A stretch of DNA of 7,213 nt. Origin: Cytophagaceae bacterium. GTDB taxonomy: Bacteria; Bacteroidota; Bacteroidia; Cytophagales; Spirosomataceae. Each line of letters opens with the position of its first letter. Position 1 is the first letter of the stretch. The DNA is taken from the NCBI GenBank assembly GCA_027485075.1, contig JAIXRT010000057.1:1-7213 (forward strand). Reading direction: 5' to 3'. Positions 1 through 6,341 of this stretch are shown here, one piece after another. The notes under the pieces were generated by a model. That model ran no database searches, was not told the origin of the DNA, and saw only the letters and a program-made list of their open reading frames with translations. Made by a program: the position numbers and the translations under genes.

Positions 1-933
1 ATGCTTCGCGCAGTAATCCAACATTTCTTGTGTTTCGGCAATACCACCGATCATCGAACCTATAATACTCCGACGCTTTGAAATCAATTTCGCCGCCCCA
101 AAAGCATTGTCTTCCGGCGGAATGCCCACCAATAACATCTTGCCTTCCACGGTCAATAAATCAAGAAACTTATTTAAATCATGCTTCGCTGCGACCGTAT
201 TTAAAATAAAATCAAATGACCCCGCCAGCGCCTTCATTTGCGCAGGATCAGTAGATAAAGCAAAATGATCGGCTCCCAAAGCCCGTGCATCCGCCTCCTT
301 TGAAGGAGAAGTTGACAACATCGTTACCTCCGCCCCAAAAGACGCCGCAAATTTTACCGCCATGTGTCCCAAGCCACCTAGCCCTAAAACAGCCACTTTA
401 TGACCCTTACCCACACCTGCAAATCGTAAAGGCGAATACGTCGTGATGCCCGCACATAACAATGGGGCCACACGCGCTAAATCCGCTTCTTCAAAATTGA
501 CATGCAAGGCATAATGCTCATCCACCACATAATTGGCCGAATAGCCACCAAAAGTCTGTGTCTTTCCATCCCGATAAAAATCATTGTACGTCGCCGTCAT
601 ATCCTCATCGCAATACTGCTCCTGACCCTTTTCACACGATGGGCAAGTCCGACAAGAATCAACGAAAACGCCGACTCCCGCTGTTTGGCCTACTTTAAAC
701 TTCGTTACATGTGAACCAATCTCCACCACCTTACCCACAATTTCATGTCCCGGAACAATCGGATAAATCGATGGCCCCCACTCACTACGCACCATGTGAA
801 TATCCGAATGGCATACCCCACAATACATAATATCAATCTTTACATCATGCGGCCCAACCTCGCGACGTTCAAATGTAATCGGCGCCACAGGTGCCTCCGC
901 GCTCGTAGCTCCATACCCTTTAACTTGCATCAT
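1..933 (-). CDS. Zinc-dependent alcohol dehydrogenase / aldehyde reductase, YahK/CAD type (C-terminus cut off)
   Basis: The visible 311 residues match the cinnamyl-alcohol-dehydrogenase branch of medium-chain dehydrogenases (E. coli YahK/AdhC type), cytosolic enzymes that reversibly reduce aldehydes to alcohols. The catalytic-zinc ligands are in place: Cys41 in GVCHSD, His63 in PGHE and Cys160 in PLLCAG. The structural-zinc cysteines are Cys94, 97, 100 and 108. The Rossmann motif GLGGLG is near 184-189, and STSPSK at 207-212 after the second strand is typical of NADPH-preferring members. The family is about 340-350 residues, so roughly 40 C-terminal residues lie beyond base 1. The start is ATG at 933 or the adjacent ATG at 930. 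Either overlaps the end of the upstream thiol-oxidoreductase gene in another frame (14 or 11 bases), so co-transcription and translational coupling are likely. The natural substrate cannot be read from the sequence. The family call is firm. Confidence 0.93.
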   Translation of the reverse strand, partial: MMQVKGYGATSAEAPVAPITFERREVGPHDVKIDIMYCGVCHSDIHMVRSEWGPSIYPIVPGHEIVGKVVEIGSHVTKFKVGQTAGVGVFVDSCRTCPSCEKGQEQYCDEDMTATYNDFYRDGKTQTFGGYSANYVVDEHYALHVNFEEADLARVAPLLCAGITTYSPLRFAGVGKGHKVAVLGLGGLGHMAVKFAASFGAEVTMLSTSPSKEADARALGADHFALSTDPAQMKALAGSFDFILNTVAAKHDLNKFLDLLTVEGKMLLVGIPPEDNAFGAAKLISKRRSIIGSMIGGIAETQEMLDYCAKH

Positions 934-1564
934 GTAATGTTTGGTTTAATGTGTCTATAAAAACTTGAATAGGTTCCGCGCCAGATATGCCAAATTTCCG
1001 ATCAAACACAAAAAATGGCACCCCACGAACTCCTAAATTGACTCCTTCTTGAATATCTTGACTAACCCGATACGCCAGCTCCTCACTTGCAATCGCTGCA
1101 CGAACGTCTGGCTTGGATAACCCAGCCGACTCTCCCAGCGAAACCAGCTCCTCCACAGATGCCAAATCCCGACCCTCCGTAAAATAGGCCTTAAAAAACA
1201 CCTCTTCAATTTCGTTATCCAATCCCTTTTCTTTGGCTAATTGAATCACCCGATGTGCATACAATGAATTCGCGACAACCGCCTTGTCAAACTGATAATC
1301 CAAACCCACAGCGGCCGCCATCTCCACCACGCGATCATGCATCTGCACCGACTGCTCCATCGACCAACCTTTGCGCTCCGCTAAATATGCATACACGCCC
1401 ACTGGCGAATCAAATTGCATCGGAATTTCTGGGTCTAACTGATAGCTTTTCCACGTAATCTCCACCGCATCACGGCCCTCAAATGCTAAAAGCGCCTGCT
1501 CCAAATGCCGCTTGCCAATGTAGCAAAACGGACACATTATATCACTCCAAATCTCTATTTTCAT
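920..1564 (-). CDS. DsbA-family thiol oxidoreductase, FrnE-like, cytosolic
   Basis: This 214-residue protein is a thioredoxin-fold oxidoreductase with the helical insertion of the DsbA/FrnE family. The redox motif CPFC is at residues 11-14, right after the first strand (KIEIWSDIM). The cis-proline loop GVRGVPFFVF has its proline at 183, and the helical domain carries SLYAHRVIQLA near 100-110, typical of FrnE proteins. There is no signal peptide, so it should act in the cytosol on disulfides or thiols, unlike periplasmic DsbA. The only cysteines are the two in CPFC, so it lacks the extra C-terminal CX4C pair described for Deinococcus FrnE. I chose ATG at 1564. The longer frame begins at a TTG (1573) that sits inside a candidate promoter, and homologues begin at about MKIEIW. 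Its 3' end overlaps the start of the dehydrogenase gene, suggesting a two-gene redox operon. The exact substrate is unknown. Confidence 0.92.
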   Translation of the reverse strand: MKIEIWSDIMCPFCYIGKRHLEQALLAFEGRDAVEITWKSYQLDPEIPMQFDSPVGVYAYLAERKGWSMEQSVQMHDRVVEMAAAVGLDYQFDKAVVANSLYAHRVIQLAKEKGLDNEIEEVFFKAYFTEGRDLASVEELVSLGESAGLSKPDVRAAIASEELAYRVSQDIQEGVNLGVRGVPFFVFDRKFGISGAEPIQVFIDTLNQTLHDAS

Positions 1565-1570
1565 CAGGCC

Positions 1571-1578
1571 CAAAGTTA
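1571..1578 (-). promoter_or_regulatory. Candidate Bacteroidota -7 element for the thiol-oxidoreductase operon
   Basis: On the minus strand the bases read TAACTTTG, a full match to the Bacteroidota -7 consensus TAnnTTTG. It lies just after the T-tract of the pdhA terminator and 6 bases before the ATG at 1564. I see no TTTG -33 partner at the expected 19-21 base distance, since that position falls inside the terminator stem. If used, transcription would begin at about 1563-1567, giving a leaderless or nearly leaderless message. This is an inference from consensus only. Confidence 0.38.
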
Positions 1579-1579
1579 C

Positions 1580-1610
1580 AAAAAAACCCTAGGCGTCCGG
1601 CCTAGGGTTT
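1580..1610 (-). terminator. Rho-independent terminator of pdhA
   Basis: There is a perfect 11-base-pair stem, AAACCCTAGGC at 1584-1594 paired with GCCTAGGGTTT at 1600-1610, with a 5-base loop at 1595-1599. Read on the minus strand it is followed by seven T (1586-1580), the first few of which also belong to the stem. It lies about 20 bases after the pdhA stop codon and just before the start of the thiol-oxidoreductase gene, so it should end the pdhA transcript. On the plus strand the hairpin is followed by CAAAATATTC and has no T-tract, so it is not a plus-strand terminator. Confidence 0.9.
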
Positions 1611-1630
1611 CAAAATATTCTGATTAAATC

Positions 1631-2641
1631 TTACTCCGCTACAAACGGGTAATCTTCTTGTACATACACATCTTTGTACGCCTCATCCGCCGTTGGGAAA
1701 GGCGACGCCTCCGCAAAATCCACTGACTCCTGTACTTGAACTTTAATCTTCGCATCGATTGCATCCAAATCCGCTTGTGTCGCAATACCATTTTCCAATA
1801 TACGCGCCTTTACCTGCTCAATCGGATCGCGATCCTTATATGTTTCTACCTCTTCTTTCGAACGGTATTTTTGTGGATCCGACATCGAGTGACCCCGGTA
1901 ACGATACGTTCTAAACTCTAAAAATGTAGGACCTTCACCGGCACGTGCACGTGCCGCAGCACGAGATACTGCCTCGTGAACCGCCTCCACATCCATCGCA
2001 TCTACTGGCTCAGACGGCATATCATATGCCTCGCCGATGGTATATAATTCCGTCACATTGGACGTACGCGCTACTGACGTTCCCATCGCGTAACCGTTGT
2101 TTTCTACCACAAAAATCGCAGGTAATTTCCACGTCATCGCCATGTTAAAGGCCTCGTGCAAAGCACCTTGACGCACGGCACCATCACCGAAGTAGGTGAT
2201 CGAAACATTACCTGTTTTCTTATATTTTTCAGCAAATGCCAAACCCGCTCCTAACGGAATCTGCGCACCTACGATTCCATGACCACCTACAAAACCAACT
2301 TCCTTATCGAAAATGTGCATCGAACCACCTTTACCTTTTGAAGCACCTGTAATCTTACCATATAACTCGGCCATGATTGCGTTAGGTGATGTACCTAATG
2401 CCAAAGGAATGCCGTGGTCACGGTAGGCAGTGATGTATTTATCGCCCTCAATCAAAGCAGATTTTGCACCTGATGAACACGCTTCTTGTCCAATATATAA
2501 GTGACAAAAACCTTTGATTTTTTGCATCCCGTACAACTGACCGCATTTCTCTTCGAACTTGCGTTGCAATTGCATCGACTCATACCAGTACATGTAGGTC
2601 TCTTTGGAATACTTCAGTGCTTGCGTTTCTTTCTTCGCCAT
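1631..2641 (-). CDS. pdhA: Pyruvate dehydrogenase E1 component, alpha subunit
   Basis: E1 alpha pairs with E1 beta in the pyruvate dehydrogenase complex. It carries out the thiamine-diphosphate-dependent decarboxylation of pyruvate and reductive acetylation of the E2 lipoyl group, feeding acetyl-CoA to the TCA cycle. The 336-residue protein has the usual length. It shows HLYIGQEA at 47-54, YRDHG at 73-77, and the GDG...NN thiamine-diphosphate motif (GDG 152-154, 26 residues, NN 181-182). It also has the substrate-loop region YRYRGHSMSDPQKYRS at 246-261. The start is ATG at 2641 (MAKKETQAL). An upstream in-frame TTG at 2698 would add 19 unrelated residues and lies within the promoter. The gene has its own promoter and a strong terminator, so it seems monocistronic, and no E1 beta (pdhB) gene adjoins it here. 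The match is clearly PdhA-like, not a branched-chain 2-oxoacid dehydrogenase. Confidence 0.97.
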   Translation of the reverse strand: MAKKETQALKYSKETYMYWYESMQLQRKFEEKCGQLYGMQKIKGFCHLYIGQEACSSGAKSALIEGDKYITAYRDHGIPLALGTSPNAIMAELYGKITGASKGKGGSMHIFDKEVGFVGGHGIVGAQIPLGAGLAFAEKYKKTGNVSITYFGDGAVRQGALHEAFNMAMTWKLPAIFVVENNGYAMGTSVARTSNVTELYTIGEAYDMPSEPVDAMDVEAVHEAVSRAAARARAGEGPTFLEFRTYRYRGHSMSDPQKYRSKEEVETYKDRDPIEQVKARILENGIATQADLDAIDAKIKVQVQESVDFAEASPFPTADEAYKDVYVQEDYPFVAE

Positions 2642-2667
2642 CTTATGGATTGTATTTAAAATCGATG

Positions 2668-2699
2668 CGAAATTAAAACAAAAGCGCCAAGCAGCCAAA
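2668..2699 (-). promoter_or_regulatory. Promoter of pdhA (Bacteroidota -33/-7 type)
   Basis: On the minus strand TTTG (2699-2696) is followed after exactly 20 bases by TAATTTCG (2675-2668). This is one mismatch from the Bacteroidota consensus TTTG-N19-21-TAnnTTTG. Transcription would start near 2660-2664 and leave a leader of about 20 bases before the ATG at 2641, with no Shine-Dalgarno, as is usual in this phylum. It lies in the 110-base divergent region shared with recF. For recF only a weak -7-like TATTTTTA at 2718-2725 is visible, without a -33 partner, so I do not call a recF promoter. Confidence 0.55.
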
Positions 2700-2751
2700 A
2701 AATCGCGTATTATTCTTTATTTTTACACCTTTCCGCCAATCGGATCGCATT

Positions 2752-3849
2752 ATGTACCTCAAATCGTTACAGGTCAAACAGTTTAAGTCTTACGAAGAAG
2801 CCCAATTTGAATTCATTTCAAATATCAATTGCATCGTAGGCGAAAACGGAATCGGAAAAACCAACCTGCTCGACGCGATTCATTTTCTTTCCCTAACCAA
2901 AAGCGCCCGCGGCGTAGCCGATCCCCTTTGCATCCGCCATGGCGATTCCTTTTTCATGGTTCAAGGTTCTTTCATCTTCCAAAAAGACGAACACATCCCC
3001 GAATCAGAAACGCAAATCACCTGCGCCGTTCAGAAAGGCCAAAAGAAAAGCCTGCTTCGCGATCAAAAACCTTATACACGCCTCGCCGATCACATCGGAA
3101 ATTTCCCCATTGTACTGATGGACCCACATGATACGGACCTGGTTCGTGACTCGAGTGATACCCGAAGGAGATTTTTTGATGGCGTCATGGCGCAACTCGA
3201 CCGCACGTTTCTAGAGAATTTAATTAGGTATAATCGCATCGTCCAGCAACGCAATAGTCTACTCAAACAATTTGCAGATTCCGGCCAAATCGATGCGGTC
3301 ATGTTGGCCAGCTACCATGAACCCCTGGTGATTTTAGGCGAAGCGATCAATAAAGCGCGCATCGAGTTTTTGACAGATTTTCTGCCCAGATTCCAAGCCC
3401 ATTACGCGACACTTTCTGATGATCGGGAACAGGTAACGATCCGACTGGTTTCCACATTTGAAGCAGGAAAATTAGACGAGGCACTACTAAATTCAGAACG
3501 GCAGGATTTAGCTGCCCAACGAACAACCGTAGGTATTCACCGGGATGATTTTGAATTCGATATCAATGAGTTCCCGCTCAAAAAATACGGTTCTCAAGGC
3601 CAAACAAAAAGCTTTGTCGTTGCGCTCAAGCTCGCCCAATTCGATGCGCTAACCGCGGCAAAACCTCGTAAACCGCTGCTATTGTTAGATGATATTTTTG
3701 ATAAATTAGACGACCGTCGGATTCAACGATTGATAGAAATGATGGCAGAGGATCATTTTGGGCAGGTTTTCATTACCGATGCCCGTCCTGAACGGACAAA
3801 ATCTTTACTTAAAAATTTGCGCACTAAGATTCAATACATTGCCCTATAG
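2752..3849 (+). CDS. recF: DNA replication and repair protein RecF
   Basis: RecF is an SMC/ABC-like ATPase that binds DNA at single-strand gaps and, with RecO and RecR, helps replace SSB by RecA during gap repair and restart of stalled forks. The 365 residues match the usual size. The start MYLKSLQVKQFKSYEEA is typical. Walker A is GENGIGKT at 30-37, the ABC signature region is YGSQGQTKS at 279-287, and Walker B is LLLLDDIFD at 309-317 with the D-loop LDD at 319-321. Further RecF hallmarks are DPHDTDLVRDSSDTRRRFFD at 124-143 and GIHRDDFEF at 261-269. It is divergent from pdhA and is not beside dnaA, dnaN or gyrB as in E. coli. Its last 26 bases overlap the 3' end of the convergent glycosyltransferase gene. 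The ATG at 2752 is the only sensible start, with no strong ribosome binding site before it. Confidence 0.97.
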   Translation: MYLKSLQVKQFKSYEEAQFEFISNINCIVGENGIGKTNLLDAIHFLSLTKSARGVADPLCIRHGDSFFMVQGSFIFQKDEHIPESETQITCAVQKGQKKSLLRDQKPYTRLADHIGNFPIVLMDPHDTDLVRDSSDTRRRFFDGVMAQLDRTFLENLIRYNRIVQQRNSLLKQFADSGQIDAVMLASYHEPLVILGEAINKARIEFLTDFLPRFQAHYATLSDDREQVTIRLVSTFEAGKLDEALLNSERQDLAAQRTTVGIHRDDFEFDINEFPLKKYGSQGQTKSFVVALKLAQFDALTAAKPRKPLLLLDDIFDKLDDRRIQRLIEMMAEDHFGQVFITDARPERTKSLLKNLRTKIQYIAL

Positions 3850-4993
3850 TATCCCCAAAAGTCTTTAATGAATTTTCGGTTGCGACTTGTTGGCACGCCT
3901 CCTCATCCACTTTCAAGCCCTCCGTTTGAATAGCACGCAAGGCATTCCCCACGGCTAAGGCATCCGTCGCGTCAACTACCTTACCCAATCCGCGCGCGCG
4001 AATCAGCTCGCCAATCATCCCAAGCTCGGTACCTAACATGGCCTTCCCAGCCATCGCACCACGAACTAATACCGAACTCATGCCGGTGTGCCCCTGATAT
4101 AACATCAGCACCACATCCGCCAATTCGAAACAAATCTGGACTTCTTGCGCCGGTAAGTACCCAAATAACGTGATCACCTGCAGCGATGGAAAACGAGCTA
4201 TCGCCGCTTGAATCTGCGGTAGGTATTCCGGAGCAATCGGCCCAGCTAATACCAAGCACATCTTTTCATGCTCCGATGGCGGTAACTGTTTACAGCCATC
4301 TAAGAAAACTTCCATCCCTTTTCGGTCATCCAAAAACCCAAAATTTAAATAGACTTTTTTATCCGCAGGTATGCCCTGCTTCACCCGAAATGCCTCACGC
4401 GCTTCAGAAGAAATCGCATAGGATTTAATCGGATCGCACAAAGGCTCGACGCGCGCAGGACCTGCAATAGAACGAATTGTAGGAACCAAAGATTGAACCA
4501 AGCAAAAGAGGCTGTGGATTTGACCGGATTGAAGGGCACGGCCTAAAATCCATTTTTTTAGCACGGGATAAAAACCGCTAGCGTCCTCAAAAAAGTCTGT
4601 TCGGAAACTGATCCCTGAAACGGGAATCGGACTGCGTTTTCCCAGCCAAGCAGCTAATGGAAAATAATCGAAATACATCAAGAGGGCGTGTGTCGCTTGA
4701 TGTGTGGTAGCATAGTCCAACATTAAATTCCATTCCACAAACGAGCGGCGGTAAATATTGGTGGCATGCAAACGGGTGATCTGATCCATTGGGATCCCAA
4801 CAAATGTCACATTTGAACCCCACACTAGCTGGTCGGCCGTTTGGCGTGAATCAAAATCTGCTTTGAATTTTTCCCCAGAAACCACGATCACATCCACATC
4901 CATTCGACCACTAAAATACCCAATCACATGCGTGAGGTAATCCGGGTGGTGGCCGTCCAAAATGGTGTCAAAAAGAAGTAAGCGCTGTTTCAC
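3824..4993 (-). CDS. Glycosyltransferase, GT-B fold (GT4/GT1-like), divergent active site
   Basis: This 389-residue cytosolic protein has the two-lobed shape of GT-B glycosyltransferases, which move a sugar from a nucleotide donor to an acceptor. The N-terminal lobe opens with LLLFDTILDGHHPDYLTHVI, in which the short helix-capping GHHPDYL resembles acceptor-side motifs of GT4 enzymes. The C-terminal lobe runs from about 205 onward, with VYLNFGFLDDRKGMEVFLDG (214-233), LVLAGP (247-252), an LFGYLP strand-turn (276-281) and ADVVLMLYQGHTGMSSVLV (292-310). The EX7E pair that usually holds the donor ribose and phosphate is absent, with Thr303 and Arg311 at the aligned places. No signal peptide or membrane span is visible. 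The start is GTG at 4993, just after a terminator, because no ATG gives a full-length N-terminus. The acceptor and donor are unknown; cell-surface polysaccharide or protein glycosylation is only a guess. It has no surrounding glycan gene cluster. Confidence 0.82.
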   Translation of the reverse strand: MKQRLLLFDTILDGHHPDYLTHVIGYFSGRMDVDVIVVSGEKFKADFDSRQTADQLVWGSNVTFVGIPMDQITRLHATNIYRRSFVEWNLMLDYATTHQATHALLMYFDYFPLAAWLGKRSPIPVSGISFRTDFFEDASGFYPVLKKWILGRALQSGQIHSLFCLVQSLVPTIRSIAGPARVEPLCDPIKSYAISSEAREAFRVKQGIPADKKVYLNFGFLDDRKGMEVFLDGCKQLPPSEHEKMCLVLAGPIAPEYLPQIQAAIARFPSLQVITLFGYLPAQEVQICFELADVVLMLYQGHTGMSSVLVRGAMAGKAMLGTELGMIGELIRARGLGKVVDATDALAVGNALRAIQTEGLKVDEEACQQVATENSLKTFGDTIGQCIES

Positions 4994-5002
4994 AGGGTAT
5001 AG

Positions 5003-5033
5003 AAAAAAGCAGAGACGCTAAAAGCGCCTCTGC
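5003..5033 (-). terminator. Rho-independent terminator of the amidohydrolase operon
   Basis: GCAGAGACGCT at 5009-5019 pairs with AGCGCCTCTGC at 5023-5033, giving 10 base pairs with one internal A/C mismatch (5015/5027) and a 3-base loop. On the minus strand it is followed by six T (5008-5003). It lies 10 bases after the stop codon of the amidohydrolase at 5044 and about 10 bases before the GTG of the glycosyltransferase gene, so it should end the amidohydrolase transcript. There is no T-tract on the plus strand. Confidence 0.87.
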
Positions 5034-5040
5034 AAATTTA
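5033..5040 (-). promoter_or_regulatory. Candidate Bacteroidota -7 element for the glycosyltransferase gene
   Basis: On the minus strand the bases read TAAATTTG, a full match to TAnnTTTG, sitting between the amidohydrolase stop codon and the terminator stem and sharing its last base with the stem. No TTTG -33 partner is seen 19-21 bases upstream. If used, transcription would begin near 5025-5029, inside the hairpin. The glycosyltransferase message would then lack the first arm and escape the terminator, with a leader of about 32-36 bases. This is a consensus-based inference. Confidence 0.35.
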
Positions 5041-5043
5041 GTC

Positions 5044-6330
5044 TTACAGACCGTATTTATATTTGTATCGATTGAACAACTGTGAATGTTTGTTGTCCAA
5101 ATTAATCGCGCGTCCTTGAATAAACGCGTGCGTAACAACGCTCGATTTCATATCCAAGATATCGCCCGTTGAGATCACGATATTGGCATCCTTGCCATTT
5201 TCTAAACTTCCAGTCCGATCAGCGATGCCCATAATTTTAGCTGGATTCAGCGTGATTGCAGCCAATGCTTCTTCTTTCGTTAAGCCATAGGTCGACATGG
5301 TTCCTGCTAAAAATGGCAAATTCCGGATCTGAGTATAGCCATCTCCTGAATCTTGGCAAATTGAGAATAAAACACCCGCTTTTTGGAGCTGAGCACCTGT
5401 TTTGTACGGCTGATCCACCGCATCGTCATCTGTCGCAGGAAGCGCATGTGGCTCATGCAAGATTACAGCCACATTATTCGCTGCTAAAATATCTGCAATC
5501 ATGTAGCTGTCGGTACCGCCTGCAATGACCAATTTGAAATTAAATTCTTTGGCAAAATCGATCGCCACTAACATTTCTTTCACTAAGTCACAGTGTACAT
5601 AAAGTGTTTTAGTCCGATCAAATAAACCACGCGTCGCCTCGAATTTCAGGTTGGTGGCTGTATGTGTTTTCTCCTGTAAATAAGCCTTAGCCTCACGGAA
5701 AAATACACGACCTTGCTCAATACGCTCCAATCCTAACTTCACTGGATCCGAATCCGCTCCACGTCTACGCATTTGCATAGGACGATTAATTAACGCAGGA
5801 AACGTCATGTGTATGCCATTATCAAGCGCATACGCAGCATCTTCCCAGTTCCAAGCATCCAATTGTACAACCGTAGAAGAACCCGAAATCAATCCTCCTT
5901 GTGGAACGATTTGCGCTAATAAAACGCCATTCGAGCGAACGGTATTGATTACTTTACTGTCGGTATTGTAGGCCACGATTGAACGTACGCTTGGATTCAT
6001 GTCCCCTAACTCATCAAAATCAGCTGTTGACTTCGTTGAGCTAACCTCCACCAAACCCATGTTGGTATTTGGGGCAATTATTCCCGGGTACACATGCTTG
6101 CCTGTGGCATCAATGCGCTCAACGTCTCCTGTGACAGCAGCCGTTTCAATTTTAATTTTACCCTTTTCAATACTCAGGGTTCCATTTTCGATCACCTGGC
6201 CATTGCCAATGTGCAGGGTGCCACCCGAGATAACAATCTTTTTGGTTTGGGCTGGCGATGGATGCATGGTTTCTTGGGCGTTAAGTCCCAAGCTGGCCAA
6301 CATCAATAATGCGAATATATTCGTTTTCAT
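5044..6330 (-). CDS. Exported amidohydrolase-family protein (imidazolonepropionase-like) with degenerate metal site
   Basis: A signal peptide occupies about residues 1-18 (MKTNIFALLMLASLGLNA, likely cut before QE), so the 428-residue protein should be exported. The rest is an amidohydrolase-superfamily barrel: a beta-sandwich start (VISGGTLHIGNGQVIENG, 33-50), the HVYPGIIAP turn (79-87), and the C-terminal signature ITLNPAKIMGIADRTGSL (359-376) followed by GKDANIV. Active members bind metal through HxH, two further histidines and an aspartate. Here the HxH place reads Asn88-Thr-Asn90, the usual Asp before it is Ala86, and the second later histidine aligns with Gly271. Only His246 (YVHCD) and Asp327 remain. 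It may therefore be inactive, a scaffold or partner of the upstream paralogue, or chemically altered. It starts 11 bases after the upstream amidohydrolase gene (operon) and is followed by a terminator. Automated names such as imidazolonepropionase should not be taken as function. Confidence 0.9.
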   Translation of the reverse strand: MKTNIFALLMLASLGLNAQETMHPSPAQTKKIVISGGTLHIGNGQVIENGTLSIEKGKIKIETAAVTGDVERIDATGKHVYPGIIAPNTNMGLVEVSSTKSTADFDELGDMNPSVRSIVAYNTDSKVINTVRSNGVLLAQIVPQGGLISGSSTVVQLDAWNWEDAAYALDNGIHMTFPALINRPMQMRRRGADSDPVKLGLERIEQGRVFFREAKAYLQEKTHTATNLKFEATRGLFDRTKTLYVHCDLVKEMLVAIDFAKEFNFKLVIAGGTDSYMIADILAANNVAVILHEPHALPATDDDAVDQPYKTGAQLQKAGVLFSICQDSGDGYTQIRNLPFLAGTMSTYGLTKEEALAAITLNPAKIMGIADRTGSLENGKDANIVISTGDILDMKSSVVTHAFIQGRAINLDNKHSQLFNRYKYKYGL

Positions 6331-6341
6331 ATGTGTGTCTT

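Noticed and set aside
295..308. Inverted repeat CTCCTTTGAAGGAG, hairpin-like
   Set aside because: It is short, has only a 2-base loop and no T-tract, and falls in codons for the conserved STSPSKEA region of the dehydrogenase.
1565..1573. Longer thiol-oxidoreductase N-terminus starting at TTG 1573
   Set aside because: It adds only three residues, uses a rare start, and overlaps the candidate -7 element. ATG at 1564 begins right at the conserved first strand.
1940..1955. Perfect 16-base palindrome GGCACGTGCACGTGCC, resembling an operator
   Set aside because: It lies deep inside pdhA and arises from the repeated Ala-Arg codons of an alanine/arginine-rich helix, with no promoter nearby.
2642..2698. 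19-residue N-terminal extension of pdhA from TTG 2698
   Set aside because: The extension is not E1-alpha-like and would place the start codon in the -33 element of the pdhA promoter.
2718..2725. TATTTTTA as a recF -7 element
   Set aside because: It is one mismatch from consensus in a very T-rich stretch and lacks a TTTG at the required spacing, so it is not distinguishable from chance.
2829..3302. Overlapping open frames on both strands inside recF
   Set aside because: They are shadows of recF, which has complete ATPase motifs; the alternative translations are basic, low-complexity and without domain character.
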